From Promerops cafer (lineage: Eukaryota > Chordata > Aves > Passeriformes > Nectariniidae), in the NCBI GenBank assembly GCA_013398275.1, contig VZSE01013367.1, positions 312,200 to 376,199 of the forward strand: a stretch of DNA of 64,000 nucleotides, in the 5' to 3' direction. The position numbers and the translations under genes are program-made. Positions 45,471 to 60,169 of this stretch are shown piece after piece. Position 1 is the stretch's first letter; each line of letters begins with the position of its first letter. The notes under the pieces were generated by a model. It saw nothing but the letters and a program-made list of their open reading frames with translations, ran no database searches and was not told where the DNA came from.

Positions 45471-48400
45471 CTGTTATGAGTGAAAACAAAAAAATCAACC
45501 AACTTTTACATTGTTGGGAAGTGTGAAATACGTGGATTTTGTTTACATGAACTGCATATAAACCAAGAGCAAATACATAGGAGGAAGTGAGTCCCTGGTC
45601 CCTAGAGTAGCTGTTCTTGTTCTGAGAACTGCACAAGTGCTATCAGCATCCAGAAATCTGTCAGAATATTTTGCATTTGGACATGAAAGCCATTTCATTA
45701 GAGAAAACTGAAAAGGCTGTGTGGAAGACCTGAGCAAATACAAAATCAATTCCTTAAATAGAAATGGAAAGAAACACTTTCATTGTTATGATGGTCTTGT
45801 TAAAGAGTCTGAAATATGCTGATTAAAGAGGTCAACACGATCTAAGAAATTCCTGAATGAAAAGGACAAGGACCTTTAATCTCAGGATAGTCTCATAAAC
45901 AACTTGTCAAATGCAACACAAAAATGTCTGAGGTTACATGAAATGACATCATCATTTAAAAAAATATGGCACTGATGGGTTCCAGTCCTACCAATCTGAA
46001 ATGCTGTGTGAGAACACTACAGACTCTTATACTTAGGATGTATTTTTGACCACTGAAATGCCAGAATTGGCTCTGATTACATCTAAGCTGTACTGTGAGA
46101 TGTGTGATCTCTAGACTCTGGATTTGGATCCCTTACTGTTCAGGAGTTTTGAGTTCTGAGGAAAAGCATGCTAAAAATGCTGTTATATCATCTTATTTGC
46201 ACAGGCATGGTCCTGGGTTGCCTTGTACTCAGGAACAACCCTTACTGTCCTCCACAGAGGCCAGATTTCTCAGGGAATGGAGTATGTGTGGGTGCTCAGT
46301 GAAAACAGCTCACCAGAGAGCAAGTAGCCTGTGTTTGGGACAGACAGCCTGCTGTTCAGTTCAGATGATTCAGAACAGATTTGGAATATATGATACCAGG
46401 CCTTCATCCAAGGGGCAGCAGGTAGGAGAACTGAAATACTATACTGTTTAATAGAGAAGTTTTCTTGGATAGTCAAGGTAACCTCTGTTCTAAATAAATT
46501 AAATCTTATCACCCAAATTGTCCCTGAATTAAGTTGACTTAAACCTTAGGTTTATATTGAACATAATCTAAATTCTTTCTCCTCCAAATACACTGTTTTT
46601 ATAGTTTTAACAATATTTCTGTCATTGCCCCGTCTCTCCCTTTTCCTTTCATTTGATTCTTCATTGATCCAAGGTCTTATTTACTGTGTGAGTTCAGTGA
46701 CTACAGTCAGTGGCAACAGGATGTTTTCCTTTTTCCTTATGTTGTACAGTGTTTATCTTAAAGGTGAGCGTTTTGACAAATAAGTATTAGCTTTTTGTTC
46801 ACTTCCCTGTTTATTCTGGTCATACAACAGGAAAAGAGTATGACTGTATGTTCATTCAGTGTAGGTGTTTCAACACCTATTAAAAAAAGGTGTTGAATCT
46901 CTTCTTTCAGGAATGCAAGATGCAAAAATCATCTTTCATGGCTTAAGAGGGACAAGGCAAGTTTTTATCTAATGAGGTGGTTAAATAATAGGTCTTGTGT
47001 GCTTACTGAGCGATTAAGAAAGGTGTTGATGCATAGACTTCATAAATGCTTGTGGGACAAGGAATCTTTTGTCCTAACACAGCAGTAGAAAGAAATGTTT
47101 GGCAAACTTTGGAAGTAAAGCATAGCCAGGTCAGAAGAATGTGGTTTCATATTACACTGTCTGAACTGGAAAGGTTAGGTCTGAAAACGCCATGTACTCA
47201 TTCTTTTTTCTTCATATACTCACTGCTTTGTTTTGCTATCACAGACAAAATACAATTTACCAGGTACTATTTTGTATTAAGTTAGTTTGCAAATAAATAG
47301 CTTTATTAATCTCACTTCATTGAACCAGTCTAATTTTTATGATATTTTAATCATAAGCTACCTTTGTTCCTTCTGTTATTCATTTCAGTAATTTTAATAC
47401 ATAAGTAGAAGAATATTGTTCAAATGATGCTTCTTAAATTTTCATTGGTCTCAATGAAAGAATGAATTCATGCAGATAAAGTGTGTTGTTGGATATTAAA
47501 ACAATATTAAAGCTCAATATCTCTTTGAAAAGACATTCCACTTATACATTTTGTTAATAATTAATATCTTATTTAATAAATATCAAAGCAGGAAACATTG
47601 TGTGATCATGTGCTCTGACCTGCAGTCTATCACAGGTCATAGAATTCCAGAAGTTGACTTAACAAGATTTTTCTCTAATGAAAGTACTTTAGTAATGGCT
47701 CCTTTTCTTCTAAATTTCAACTTCAGGTATGTATTCTTTTCAGAGTACACATCTTTCATATTGTTATATCCATCTGCGACTTCATCTTTACCTGAATGTA
47801 TCCAATTAAAGACAAAGCAGAATGAAGGTAATTCAAAAATAACAAATGATTAACAGGGATGGCATATCAAGAATAAAGCACTTTTGATGCTCTTACACTC
47901 TTCTATGCTGTTTTATGTTGGAGGAGAACAAAGGTGGATTTAATATTCCCTTTGCAACTCCTAGACTTTTGGGCCAACTGAGGGTTTGGGGAAGTGGTGC
48001 AAAAGAGCAGCCCCAGTGACTGCTTTAAACCCTTGCAGCATCAGAGCATTGCAGCAGTCCAGACTGCTCTGGAGAGCAGCAATCCCTTTTGTGTTCCCTT
48101 ACCTCCCCAGCACAGTCATCTTCTCTGTCTGCTCTTCAATATATTGTGTGGGAAGCTACAGGGTGTAGAAGGATACCTTTACTTAATCAGTGCAGTGCTG
48201 TCAGGGAGATCTCCTCATTAAAGTGCTTTTTTCTGGTGGAAAAATCTACAGGATTTAAACTCTTCTCATGGAAGACCTACTATTTGCTCCAAAGCAGGCT
48301 AGATGCCATGTTTTCCTGGAGTTCAAAAATTATTTGGGTTTGTATTTCAGATGGTGGTGGCTTTGGGAGTTTTTTTTTTTTGGTAAGTATTGAGTTTGGT

Positions 48401-48721
48401 AAGACCATTTCTACAGACTCTTTAATGTGGATTGTAACTTGTCCAGTGTCTTCATTTTTCTGGTTGCATCTTAGTTTTGTGAACCTGAGAACTGAGATAA
48501 GCATCCTCACATTCTGCATGGCTTCTGTATGCCTGCGTTACTTGTAATAGCCACTGGGTGTCGTGAGTCTCTTTGGATTACAGCGTCTAGAGAGGACAAA
48601 TTTAGTCCAATCAAGGACTGCCTATGGACTTTTTTTCCCCGGGTGAAAAGGCCTTTGTCTAATTTACGTAGGATTACAATAAGGAATCCCAAATCTTACT
48701 TTAAAATAATGTTATTTGTTT
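45471..48721. other. AT-rich intergenic DNA, no gene recognised
   Basis: No coding exon is recognised. The open frames (for example 45313-45636, 46095-46451 and 47551-47853) have no domains or splice logic. The stretch lies upstream of CIPC; by human order the next gene in this direction would be IRF2BPL, of which nothing is visible. Confidence 0.45.
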
Positions 48722-48826
48722 AGGTGAATGTGTGATTCTTGGAGCTGTCCTGTGTAGGGACAGTAGTTGGACTTTGATGATCCTTGTGGGCTCCTTCCAA
48801 CTCAGAATATTCTGTGAGTCTGTGCT
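48722..48826 (+). mobile_element. CR1 retrotransposon 3' tail
   Basis: The short match reads 'gtgtgattcttggagctgtc', 'ctgtgtagggacagtagttg', 'gactttgatgatccttgtgg', 'gctccttccaactcagaata', then 'ttctgtgagtctgtg'. It is the same CR1 3'-end type as the copy at 17.8 kb and is severely 5'-truncated. Confidence 0.88.
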
Positions 48827-51800
48827 TCTTGATTTATGTACCAAGGGCAACTAATACAAGATAGGAATACTACAAACAACAGCCTAATTCTCTACCTGTT
48901 TTATTCCCATTACCATTTAGTCATTCAACTGAATGACACCTTGTTTGGCAGAAAAACACTTAAGATGTCAGTAGGTAATTAAAGAAATCCTGATATCATA
49001 AATGTATAACATAGCAGAACTAAGGATGAATTGGTGACCTCAAATCGGTATTTTCCTAATTTTTGGGAACTATATTTGACATGGCTGTGTTTGAGATTAT
49101 GATTTTGGTAAAGATTTTGACCTGCTATTTTCATCATTTTTGCAATCAAATGAAAAAGCACAAATTTGTAACTTTATATACAAGGATAAAAAATGTACTT
49201 CATGCAGAAGAGAACTTGAGTCTTGAACCTTCGGTACAGACCTGTGCTGCAGAGGATTAAAGACCAACCATATTAGTTGCACATAGAAGGATTACATTTC
49301 CTACAGACTGGTCAGTAGGAGATCATATGATGTGGTAACGTTGATACAGCCGTGTGCTGTGCCTCACAGTATGGATAGATGAGCCAGGGTTGTAGACTGG
49401 ACGTAGGCTTTCCGAGAAGCTCAGATACCACTGTGACTCAGTTGCTTTCCCTGTGGGCTTGTTATGTTAGATGCCTGAGCTAATCTGGTGTGTGGGGGTT
49501 CTCTTAGTAGTGGTTGAAGCTTTGCCTAACAGTATGATTGTGAAACGTTCAGAATTACTAGAACCATCTGAAAGACAAATATAGAACTGTCTCTTAGTTT
49601 GCAGGGCAAAGTATGTTCCCCTCTTATAGGGAAGAGTAGCAGGATATATTTTACCTTTAACTTAGAAACCTGCACTGCACTGACTAGCACAGCAAAACAC
49701 TGAACAGTTTGTGTCCAGTGCAACAGGAATTGTGAGGGCTAATAGGAGCAGATCAAGAAAAATCTGCTAAGTGCTGATTTTTACAGTGGACTGTGTATAA
49801 TGTAGCCAAATCTGAACAGATTTTAATGACACTAGAAAAGGCAGTGCCTTGCTGGTGGTACTTCACAGATCTTCGGACCAACTTTTTAAACTTGGTGGGT
49901 GTAGCAGCTCTTCTCAAGAAGTCTTGTTAGGAGGATGTCGGTATCAATTAAAATGTGCTTTTGTTCTGGAGTAGTTTATGGACCCTGCTGAGGTCCCTAA
50001 TTACTGTTTGCAACCTATGGTCAGGGAGAAACTAAAAACCAGTTTTTATTTGAAGTGATATAGCAGAATGGACAGAAGATATAAATTGGATTTCTAATCT
50101 ACATGCAAGGCTGATTTCTGTTGTGCTGAATTCATGAGGAGCTACTGGGGGCTCACCAGTCTTGAAAATGGGAGTACTTGTTTGTATGTGTTTGGGAAAA
50201 TAACAGAGTTTCTATGAAATGTTCTGACAGTAATTGTCTTTCAGATTGTATTGATTTAATACAAGGAGAATCTTTAAGGAATATCTGTCAATATCTCTGA
50301 AAAGCTCACTGAAAAATGACATAGTTTACTTGTGAATACAATGTTAATCAGTACAGTACAGAATTTAAAAGAAATAAAATAGGTATAAAATGTGGTGATG
50401 TTCCTAATTGAAATACAGTCATTGGTTTTGTTGAAAACTTTTGAAATCTTGGACTTTCCTGGAATGTAGATATACTCTTCTTCTTTTATTAAAATTAATA
50501 TATCCCTCTAAATTTCCAACCTTCCAGAACAGTTTTATGTTTATCATGTTTCTCAAGTGTGATTGTTATAGTGGTCAAATAAAATGGACTACTGCATAGT
50601 GGGAAGAGGAGTGCCTGAAAAATGTGTATTTCTGATCCCGAAATAATTTATATAATTGGATTTGTGATACCGTGCTGTAATACTGTTTTTCTTTGTAGCA
50701 TTGCTGCATGGAGAGAAATAGCACTAATGTTAAGTGCTTGTATGTTCCTGCAGACCAGAGAAAGAAACCTGTAATCGAATATCAGAAATGACAAGCACAC
50801 CCAGGCTGTCACAATCTTGTCCAGCTCTGCTATCCCAACAAATAAACTGTTTCAATAGGGCAAAAGCAAAATGTACTAAGGACAGTTGAATATTTACCAG
50901 ATGTTATGGCATTTGAGGCTCCAGGACTAGCTCTGTGTAGATGTAAGACTGAATTAGATTCTTTCAGTTTTGCCAAGGGCAGGAAAAATCATATCTTGAC
51001 AGGGGAGACAGTTTTTCACTTTTTTAAAGGAAATTCTCCACATGATGGCAGTAAAAAACCTCTGGAATTCAGAGGTGGTTTGTTTCACCTTCAAAAGCCA
51101 TAGGGAAAAGAACAACCCAAGATGAAGAACTGAGTATGTGACTGGGCTTTTAGATTTCCCATTTTTCTCCTGGTAGCCTTTAGATTCCCCAGATAGTTTT
51201 CCAGACAGCAAGGCTACATGCAGCGTGGAACAAGGAGAATAGGTCACCTGTCACATTATACTAGGGCACAGTGTCAATCACAGGCATGCCTTCAAAAGAT
51301 ATTTTTGGTTTCTTATGCTATGTATTAATGTGCAGAGGGAGAGGATGAGGAAAAAAAGAGGTTGTGTTTAATTCCTATACACAAACTTGTCTCTGCCCAA
51401 AGAACTTGGAGACTGTAGCTCATCATTTCAAGTCACATAACAGAGAGCCCTTGGATAAGCACCCAGTTTGCCCCAACTGGGCATTTGACCAACTTGGTTT
51501 GATTGCTGTAACAATGCCAGACAGAGATTAGTTATGGAATGAGTTTGCAGTTGAGACTCAGCCTGTCTAGAGCACTTGGATGTCTTGGTGTATGGAAGCA
51601 CTTAGAGAGGGGTGTATTTAAAGAACCCAGAAGCAGCTGTGTGGCTAAAATTAAAATGCGTTTTTCTTGTATTGTTTTTGCTTGGTTTCCTGTTGCACAC
51701 TCTGGACCTGTCTTACGAGAGCAAATGGGCAAAGGAAAGGGATGAGTCAAAGGGATGAAAATCAATTCTAGAAATTCCTGCTTAGCTTTTTCCAGCCTGG

Positions 51801-54800
51801 ATATACCAGATATTTGACATGAAAAGGCCTGTGGCTAAAACAGTCTTTGAAAGTCTGCTCTTTATATTCATATGCCTTTCATTCCATTCTTCAGTCATTT
51901 AGCCCATAGATTTCCTTTTTGTGTGTGTACAAGGATTGCTGCTCCGTTCCTTTCTCCCCATCTTTCCTTCCCAAAACATAGGAGGTCTAATTCTACAGTA
52001 GCTAGCACCAAACATACTATAGCTGATCAAAACATTTGTAAAAGTATCTAATATAAGTGGCAGAAAAGTACTGATGTGTAAGTGAAAGCATAAGGTACAA
52101 CACACAGATGTATCAGAACAAGATCTCTGATAAAGCAAGGTTAAAAATAGAAACGTTAGTTTATAATCAGTAGAGCAACTGCTCCTTTAGCAGAAAGGTA
52201 ATTTTCATTGAAAGAGTATATTACTTAAAAGTCTAAGCATGAAAGACATTTAGCAATAAATTTATATTCAGATACTTCTGACATGGAGAATTATTACCCC
52301 AGAATAATGTACAGGGAATTAGAAAATAATTTTTAAAACTTGGTCAAGGTCATATAGGAGGTCTGTGGCAAAGTCAACAAAACATGAGAATAGTAAGGGC
52401 AGTTCGTGTTCACCACTTCCCTCTCTGATCATGTGCCTTACAGAGATTGTAGAGCATTGCTGTGAGACCAAAAACTTGCTCAGTCTGATGCCCTGAAAAC
52501 TGCTTTGAAGCTAAACACAAAACTCTTAAGTTACGGGCAGCTTGGGATATGATTCCATATGATCTTTTGGCAAAGCAAAAGGGCATGTTTATCTGTCAAA
52601 GTGAATGTAAAGGAGCTATTCAGAGAAGCACAACTGCACTCCACACCAATAAATCTACTTATTCCATCTGCTTAAAATGCCCTGAAAATATTTTTTAATA
52701 GATTTAAAAAAAATAAAAATACAAATATATGTTAAGCCATGCAGCTTTCCTAAAGAATAGAAATACTATTAAGGAATGACATAAAATGACCAGCCCACCT
52801 TGCCTCTGATAAATGGGAAAGTAGAAGTCAGGGGTGTTAACTCCCCAGTTTTTGAAACCATAGGCTGGTCAGAAGTAAGAAACAGGACTTCATGTGGCCC
52901 ATCTATATTTTTTAAGGGGTTTACATTGTGTGTGTAGCTACAGCTTTTCTGTTCATGACAAGGAGAGTTGCATACTGTAGCCTGAACCCCCAGGTCAGCA
53001 GCACTGGAGTTTGAACGGTCAAGGTCTACTCCAGAAAAAATGAAACCTAAAAACCAGGGAGTGGTTAACAGTATGAATAAAACAACAAAACTGAAACTGT
53101 TACTCATGTAAATCAACCTTCTGCAATCAGCAATCATTTTGGCCAATGTTTTGTGTATTCTGCCGAAATCTCTCAGGGGTGAAAGATTCAGGAACAGTAG
53201 CCCCATTAAATGCTGCTGAAGACTGTGGCTTTCACAAGTACCACATTTTTTTCTTTTTGTGGTTATACAGCTAATGCATCTCTGGTAACCTTGTACATTT
53301 TCTGAAAGAAGAAAAGATGATGATTACATTTTCTGTTTGTTCTGTTTTACATTTGTTTTTCCTCTTCAGAAACAGCTCAGTTGTGAATGACCCTGTGTGA
53401 TAAGTAAGAGAAATTCAGTATGCAGTTTTGGTGCTACAAAAGGGCCCACTGGCAATTTCAATGCATATTTCCCAAGTCCTCAGAAAGGTCATTGAGGGTC
53501 TCCATTACATGCAGTCTAGAGCCTGCTACAATTTTCTCATACAATTTAATCTGCTGCCTGGATGGCCTCCAGTGTACAAGCAACTGACAATCTACAGTCT
53601 TTGGAATTGATTTCCTGGAATTGTGGAATGCCTGCTTGGCCTCCAGATGACAGATGTGTGCTGGAGCTCTCAGTGCTGCTGCTTGACAGAGATGAGAGAA
53701 AATTTGCCTGATTTCAACATTTTCTGTAAGCTTTTAAGTCTTCTTTTAGTGATTTTAGGGATGAAGTTATCACTAAGATACAAGCATCATTCTGGGTGGG
53801 CATCATTAATAAAAATCCTTTGCTTTCTGTAGCATTTATCATGTAGGGACCTTTTTGGGCTTATAAATATTCTCTAAGACAAGCACTGTATGAATTTGAT
53901 AACTCTTGTCATAGTAATTTTGCACTTGGGGAACCAAAAATTAAAGGACAGATAAATGAGTTGCCAAAGTTGACACACCAGGGCACTGTCACCATCAGAA
54001 GAAGTTTTTAATCTTAGAGTTTACTTCAAGCAAGTAATGTGGGTTCATGCTATAGCTCTCTTGTCTTCACTAGGACTGTACCTGTACTTTATTTAAAGCA
54101 CATGAAGAGTACGTGTTCTTCTTAATAAACACAGTATCTGCATAAGTAGGAGAGTTGGAAAGTAACTTGAGATTTCTAACCTATTTTCCAGTTTTAAGAC
54201 CAAATATTCCTCCTATTTTTCTTCTGTATATAGCAAATGCTCCTAAATCTGGAGTATAGGTGCCATTCTCTTGCTCTTATAGTGTATAGAAGCAAACTCC
54301 AAATCTCAGGCTGAGAGTCATCAGAAAAAAACCTAAATAATGAATGAACATTGGGAAAAGTTCGGGGTTTTCATTGAAAAAAACTAATCTAAACAGTTCC
54401 ATGAGAATGGGTATTTTTCCTTTGATGACTGACTAAGCAGGCAATCTGAAACTCCTTTCAAATCTAGAAATGTTTCTTCACACATAGAAATTGGGAATGG
54501 AAAATAGTAATCCAAAATCTGGGATTCTTAATATGAAATTCCAACTCAACTAACATAGTAATGGATTGTTAAAATGGCTCATTTGATGCAAATACGAGGG
54601 CACGCATTGTGGCTTGTCCAGAAAGAGGATACATACACCTGATGACAAAACAGGGAGATTTCCATTGCAACCCCAAGCCAGAAATACCTGTTGTATAAGG
54701 TCTGAATTCAGTTTTGGATTTTGTGGGGTAGCACTTTTTTGGGGTCTTTTTGCTTTCTTTGAGAAACTAGCCAAATGCTCTAGGGCATGAAACCTCATAG

Positions 54801-54839
54801 AAACAGGGAAAAAAAGTTTATCTTGACTTCAGGTGGAAA
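48827..54839. other. AT-rich gene desert
   Basis: About 6 kb with no recognisable exon, RNA gene or clear repeat. The open frames are short; the largest (52769-53206, - strand, 145 residues) has a hydrophobic stretch (FSFVVLFILLTTPWFLGFIF) but no family resemblance and no splice context, so I do not call it. Confidence 0.4.
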
Positions 54840-56520
54840 GAAATATAACAGCTTACAGTGAGAGAGAAGAAAAAAGCAAAAAAAAATTTAAAAATATATA
54901 TAGTGTCAGGCTTTATACAGAAAGTAGAGAAGTAGAGGGAGCAACTAGAGAGGTTAGAATAGCAGCTTTGTACTAAATGGGATGTGGATGAGAGCATACA
55001 AGTGAAAGAGAACTTGTGTGAACATGAAATGAAAATATCCATCATGATCCTTTTGAAGGAAAGGAGGGAGAACAGCAAAGTAGAAGAAAAAGGATTTCAA
55101 GAAAGCAGACCAGCAAACTCAGGATACTTGGAGATCGCATGTCATGGAAGAGAAATTTAAAGGAATAAAGGAATTAAGCACTTCCTGATGGAAAACATGC
55201 TCTTTGGAATGTAAAGATCCCAATGCAAGGAAAGAATAGCAAGTATATAGCAAGAAGTCATCTGGTTAAATCATATACATTGACCTCAAACATATGAGTC
55301 ATACAGGAAATGAAAATTATGTGAGATTACTAGGATTAGTATAAAGGAATGCATAAGTATGTGGGGACATAAATCAAAAAGAAAAAGGCGCAGAAGAAGT
55401 TATAATTAGGAGGAGCAGGAAACCTTTTATAAGTGACCAGCTTAAAAAAATCTGTTTTTATAAAGGACATCACAGTTTATGACTATGGAGTTTCTACTTG
55501 AATTCTGTAAGGAATAAGAGAAAGACTGAGAAATTATTCTGTACTAAGCTGAGAGAGAAAACTAGTAATATCTTAAATCAATTTAATGCCTTTTTTGTTT
55601 CAGTATTCACTACAGAAGTCTGCTGTAATCATGTGGCTAATATAATTATTATGAAAAACTAAGGACCATGATCTTATAGACTAATAAAATTGACTCTAGC
55701 TTATTTAGAGCACTGGCCAAAACTATTTAAAGCTGTCAGCGGGCATCTCTGATAGCGTAGGAAATGCTTGCTAAGGCTCTAAGAGATTGAAAAAGGAAAA
55801 ATGTAGTGCTTAAAGGATAAAAAAGAAACCAGGGAATTTTTCATCAGTCACTTTAACTGCAATTCCTAAAAAAAAAAAAATGCTAGAACAAATAAAATGG
55901 ACAAATATTCAAATGAATTATATGTAAACATCTGGAAGATAGCAAAGAAATGGCTGACAGACAGAATGGATCTGTTGAGAGCCACCCACATCAAACCAAT
56001 CTGTTTTCCTTGTGCTTTGGGCCAATAGATCTGTGAACAGAAGAGCAATAATAAATGTTGTGTTTCTTGACCTCAGTGGGTTTTCTGACCATCTTTACAT
56101 ATCATATATATGCCATGTTTTCCTGAGCAAAGCAGGAAAATTTGATTTATGAGGAAATTTGAAGAACTGATGGTGTTTAGTCTATGAGAAAAGTCTGAGG
56201 TGAAACATGTCTCTAGATAAGGCTTCTAAGCTACCACAGAAAGAAGGAGAGTAATTTTTCTCCATGTTCAGCAGAGACAAGACAAGAAATAAGAGTTCTA
56301 AAATGCAGCTAGAGAAATTCAGGTTAGATATTAGGAGGAGTAAGTAGAAATAATAAAGCACAGGCATATGTTGTAAAGAGATGATGTCAAATCTCTGTTA
56401 CTAGGATTTGTTATGTTTGCATTACCTGTGCTCAGAAATGTTACTGATACTTTTGCCCTGCAGCAGGACAGTAGATAGATGAGATGAGCTTTCAAGGTAC
56501 TTTCCAGTGGCATGTCAAAA
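54840..56520 (+). mobile_element. Ancient CR1 element, long degraded copy
   Basis: Ordered, heavily diverged similarity to old amniote CR1 elements runs through the whole stretch. It begins with the region before reverse transcriptase ('aaaggatttcaagaaagcag', 'aaaggaataaaggaat', 'aaagaatagcaagtatat'). RT-domain text follows ('ttaatgccttttttgtttca', 'cagtcactttaactgcaatt', 'acatcaaaccaatctgtttt', 'tgtttcttgacctcagtggg'). After an apparent deletion near 56.10-56.15 kb it ends in 3'-end text ('tctatgagaaaagtctgagg', 'caggttagatattaggagga', 'gatgagctttcaaggtac'). Stops and indels break every frame, so it is inactive. Confidence 0.75.
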
Positions 56521-59500
56521 ATTTACCCTTCTCCAACCTTGGCTGTCTCAATCTTGTGTCTATGTCAAACACTTTTTAGACAACGGTGATGGCAACCCAG
56601 CACTTCTCAGCATTCACCTTCAGTATTCACTTCAATAACATTTTGGGAAAAGGACAGAGGTATTCTGATTTTTGTAATACAGATGTCAGAAAGAGCTCCT
56701 CTGTATCCATGTAAAGTTGGGCACAGAAACTATTAGACTTATATGCAGTATTTAAAGTAGAAATAGCTTTCATGTTTTCAGTGCACAAGTTGCCCACCAA
56801 CTGTAAGCCATCTTCATTTTTCCTTTTCCAATGTTTTTCCTCCACCAGCTTTTTAAAATACTGTATTGGGAGCTTCAAACTGACTTCTAACTTCGTTAAA
56901 AATTTTTGGCTTCACCTAACAAAATTCTGGAAGTCATATCTGTAGTTCAGGTAAAAATTGTGATGTCTGTGTAAAGTATCATCTCACCAAAGGACATCAC
57001 AAGGCCTTAGCACTGCCCTACTTATGAAAGAAGAACTTAGAGCATTATTGTTATTGCCTAGTAACATGGTAAGTCACAGAACAATGTGTGAACTGTTTAA
57101 TAAAAAGTTTCAGACCTACAGTGACTTGAAAAAAATCAGCATTCTTAAAAAAAGAAATAACCAAATAAGATACTTCTCCAGAAGTTAGGCCTTGTTTCAC
57201 TTTTGTTCCTGTCTCCATTTTTGTGCATTAAATCTTTGTGAAATAAATTCTATAAAACAACAAAAAAAATTTCTTTGTACTAACCATAGTTAGGGAGCTG
57301 GAAGCCTTATAGGTGGAATTTATTATATTCTTAGCCACAGGAGAACAGAAATGGAGCTAAATGTTAGATATAGGGAAGGAGAAAATTGGTAAGAGTATCA
57401 TGTAATCAAGGATGGATTTGATCTGCTGGAAATTAATGGAAGATAAATCACTGAAGATCATGATTAGCAAATCTGTTTTCCATTCTTTAGAGTGTTAACT
57501 TCAAGAAGTGGTTCTTTTTATTTTATTTTTAGTAAATGGGATAGTTTTTTTATTAATACAACAAATAGGTAACTTAGAAGTAGTTATAACTAAAATTCCA
57601 TGTATATTAGCCTGGGTTGAGAAAGGGAATACTAAAAGACTTAAGGGGAAAAAGTGGTTGGAAAGACTGAAGTTATGAAAACAGCTCATTTTTCTGAAGT
57701 GAAATGTAAGCATTGTCAAGAGTTGTTAAATCTCAAGATAAAAAGAATTCACACTTATTTCAAAATGAAAATTAGATTCTTCAGAGTTTCTACATCAAAT
57801 GAATGAAGCTTTGTCTGTTGAAGTAGAAGAGAAAACATGGGTTTGATGATCTTCCAAGTGAGACATCTTCAGTGTCATTGAAAGTTAGCCACAATGAAAA
57901 TGTAATTCCCTACACTAGGTCTTCCTGCAGCTCTTCAACTGCAAGCTCCTTTCACAGCATTCTCAGTTCATCTTTGAAAACCACAATATGACAGATCAAT
58001 TGGTGACTGCACCTTAAAAAAAAAGGAAGAAAAGAAAGAAATGAAGTCAAAGACTTGAACTTGATAGAAAGTTGCAACCTTCTTTTCTTCTAAAAACATC
58101 ATCTTCAGTGTAGCACAAAATGAGCAATTTCAAAGTGATTGAAGCACTTTGCTCTGAATGCTCTCATTCAGACAGATTTAAATTTGTGGTTTCATATTAG
58201 ATACTACAAGTAAAGAGACAGAGGAAAAAAATTAAAGGAACAACTAAAGGAATCAACTTTGACATTAAGGCAGATGGTTCGTTGCACATGAGAAATGATC
58301 CAATAATGGATACAAGTATCCATAGAGAAAAACGGGTTCCTACTTAATGCAATCGATTTTGTGTCTGAAAAGAAAAGCAAAGAATATTGTGTCCAGGTTG
58401 GTAGAGATGTTGCCTACTAGTTCAAAAGAAAACCAGAGGAAGGATCTTTTCATTTGTTCTAATGATGGAAATAAGGAGAATAAAGCTATTTACATTAAAA
58501 ATCACTTTAAACATTCCTATGGTAGGTGTTCAGCATACATTGATAGTACAATTGTGAAATAATGTAGCATTTCACACCATCATATGGCCTATTTTGGGAC
58601 TTCAAAGATTTTTCCTGCAACCATCTATCTCATATTTGTTTGATTAAAAAAAGAAGATTGATGTGGCACCTTCTCAAGAACATTCAGAGGAACTCTGTGC
58701 AAAATTTTGGACCTGATTTTCATTTACAGAAAGATAATGATTTGCATAGCATGGAGTGACCTAAACACACCTCTAAGTCCATTTTACAGTATTCAAGCAG
58801 TACTATGTCATTTTTTTGGTCAAAGGAGATCAGATCTGAAAGGTCTCTATACCTTCATGAGAAATAACACAGGCTTTCAAATTTGCATTGAGCCCAAAGT
58901 GTGGTCAAAACATAACAGACTTTACTGTTGGGTTTTTTTTTTTATACACGTGTTACATTTTAAAAAGCTATTACAATGTGGGTTTGGCAGGTAGAAATTT
59001 TATGGACATACAAGTCTACAGCCATGGTCACAGGGAAAAAAATGGCACATCTAATTAACAGCTAGAACCACACAGGGAGAGAAAAATATTCTTTGATTGT
59101 TTCTAGAATTTTTATTATTAGAAATGCTATTTAGCCAGCATCATTGATTATTCATACAGTTGCCTGTTTTTTGTCTAAATTAGGAAGAAGTAGCAGAAAT
59201 GTGGAATGTAGACTCTAAGCCTACTTTTCTTCCTTCTTTTAACACTAACAGGCTTTGTACATGACATGTATGGGAAGAAGTGATGCCACAATTTATGTCA
59301 AAAGACTGAAATCTGGGAGATGAATCACAGTGAATAGATACTCAAATTCTGACAGATGTCAGTTTTGCAAAATATATACAGTGCTGTTCAGCAAGCTCAG
59401 TATGTGTCTCTGGTGATTCAGATTTATTTGGTTGAACAGTTAATCTCTGAAAAACAGTTTTTCAGTATTCTGGAATGGCTTGTCAGAATCCAGCTGCCAA

Positions 59501-60169
59501 ATACCCTGAGCATTCTCTGTCGCTACTCATCTTCCTTCCTCCTGCTGGATCCCCTTTATAAAGGGAGGACAAATGGTCCATTTCCAAAAACTCTCTGAAC
59601 AGATTAACATGGACCGTGACTTTTCCAGACACTGTTACTCTGGAGTACCGTGGTACCAGAGGGAAAACTGGTAAAACATTTTTCCTTGCGTCTTAAAGCT
59701 GCTTCCTCTTGCTAAGGGTAGGAATGGGGTAGATAAAGCAAGCTGCCTGACTTAAAACAGAATGAGGAAGAAAGGACAGTCATGGGTCAGGTAGAGGTAC
59801 AATATTTGTCAGGACATGAGAAGCATAGCACCAGCTAGGCTTGGTAAACAGAGAAGGAGGGAGGAAGTTCTTCCATTAGCAAAACGTGTAATTAAACCTG
59901 AGTCCTGGCGTTCTTTTGCTATCATAAAATATATCAGATATCTACTAGCAAAGTGCATCTTATTCACTTCTATGCTCTGACCTATATTGCATTAATACTG
60001 ATTATTTTATTAGTGCAGTCTGAGTCTGACAGCAGCATGTACTAAGAATTTAAAGATTAGAACCCTATTATTACAGAGATCAACATAGGTCCATATGATG
60101 GAATTTACATTCACCCCTAATTAATTATTTATTCCGTGACACTGGGAGAGCAATAAAGTTATGCTTACA
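56521..60169. other. AT-rich gene desert
   Basis: No coding exon is recognised. A weak CR1-like 3' end may be present near 57.34-57.45 kb ('gttagatatagggaaggag') but is too decayed to call. The open frames are under 100 residues. Confidence 0.4.

Noticed and set aside
52769..53206. 145-residue frame with a hydrophobic segment on the - strand
   Set aside because: A single hydrophobic stretch in AT-rich DNA is common by chance, and there is no other support.
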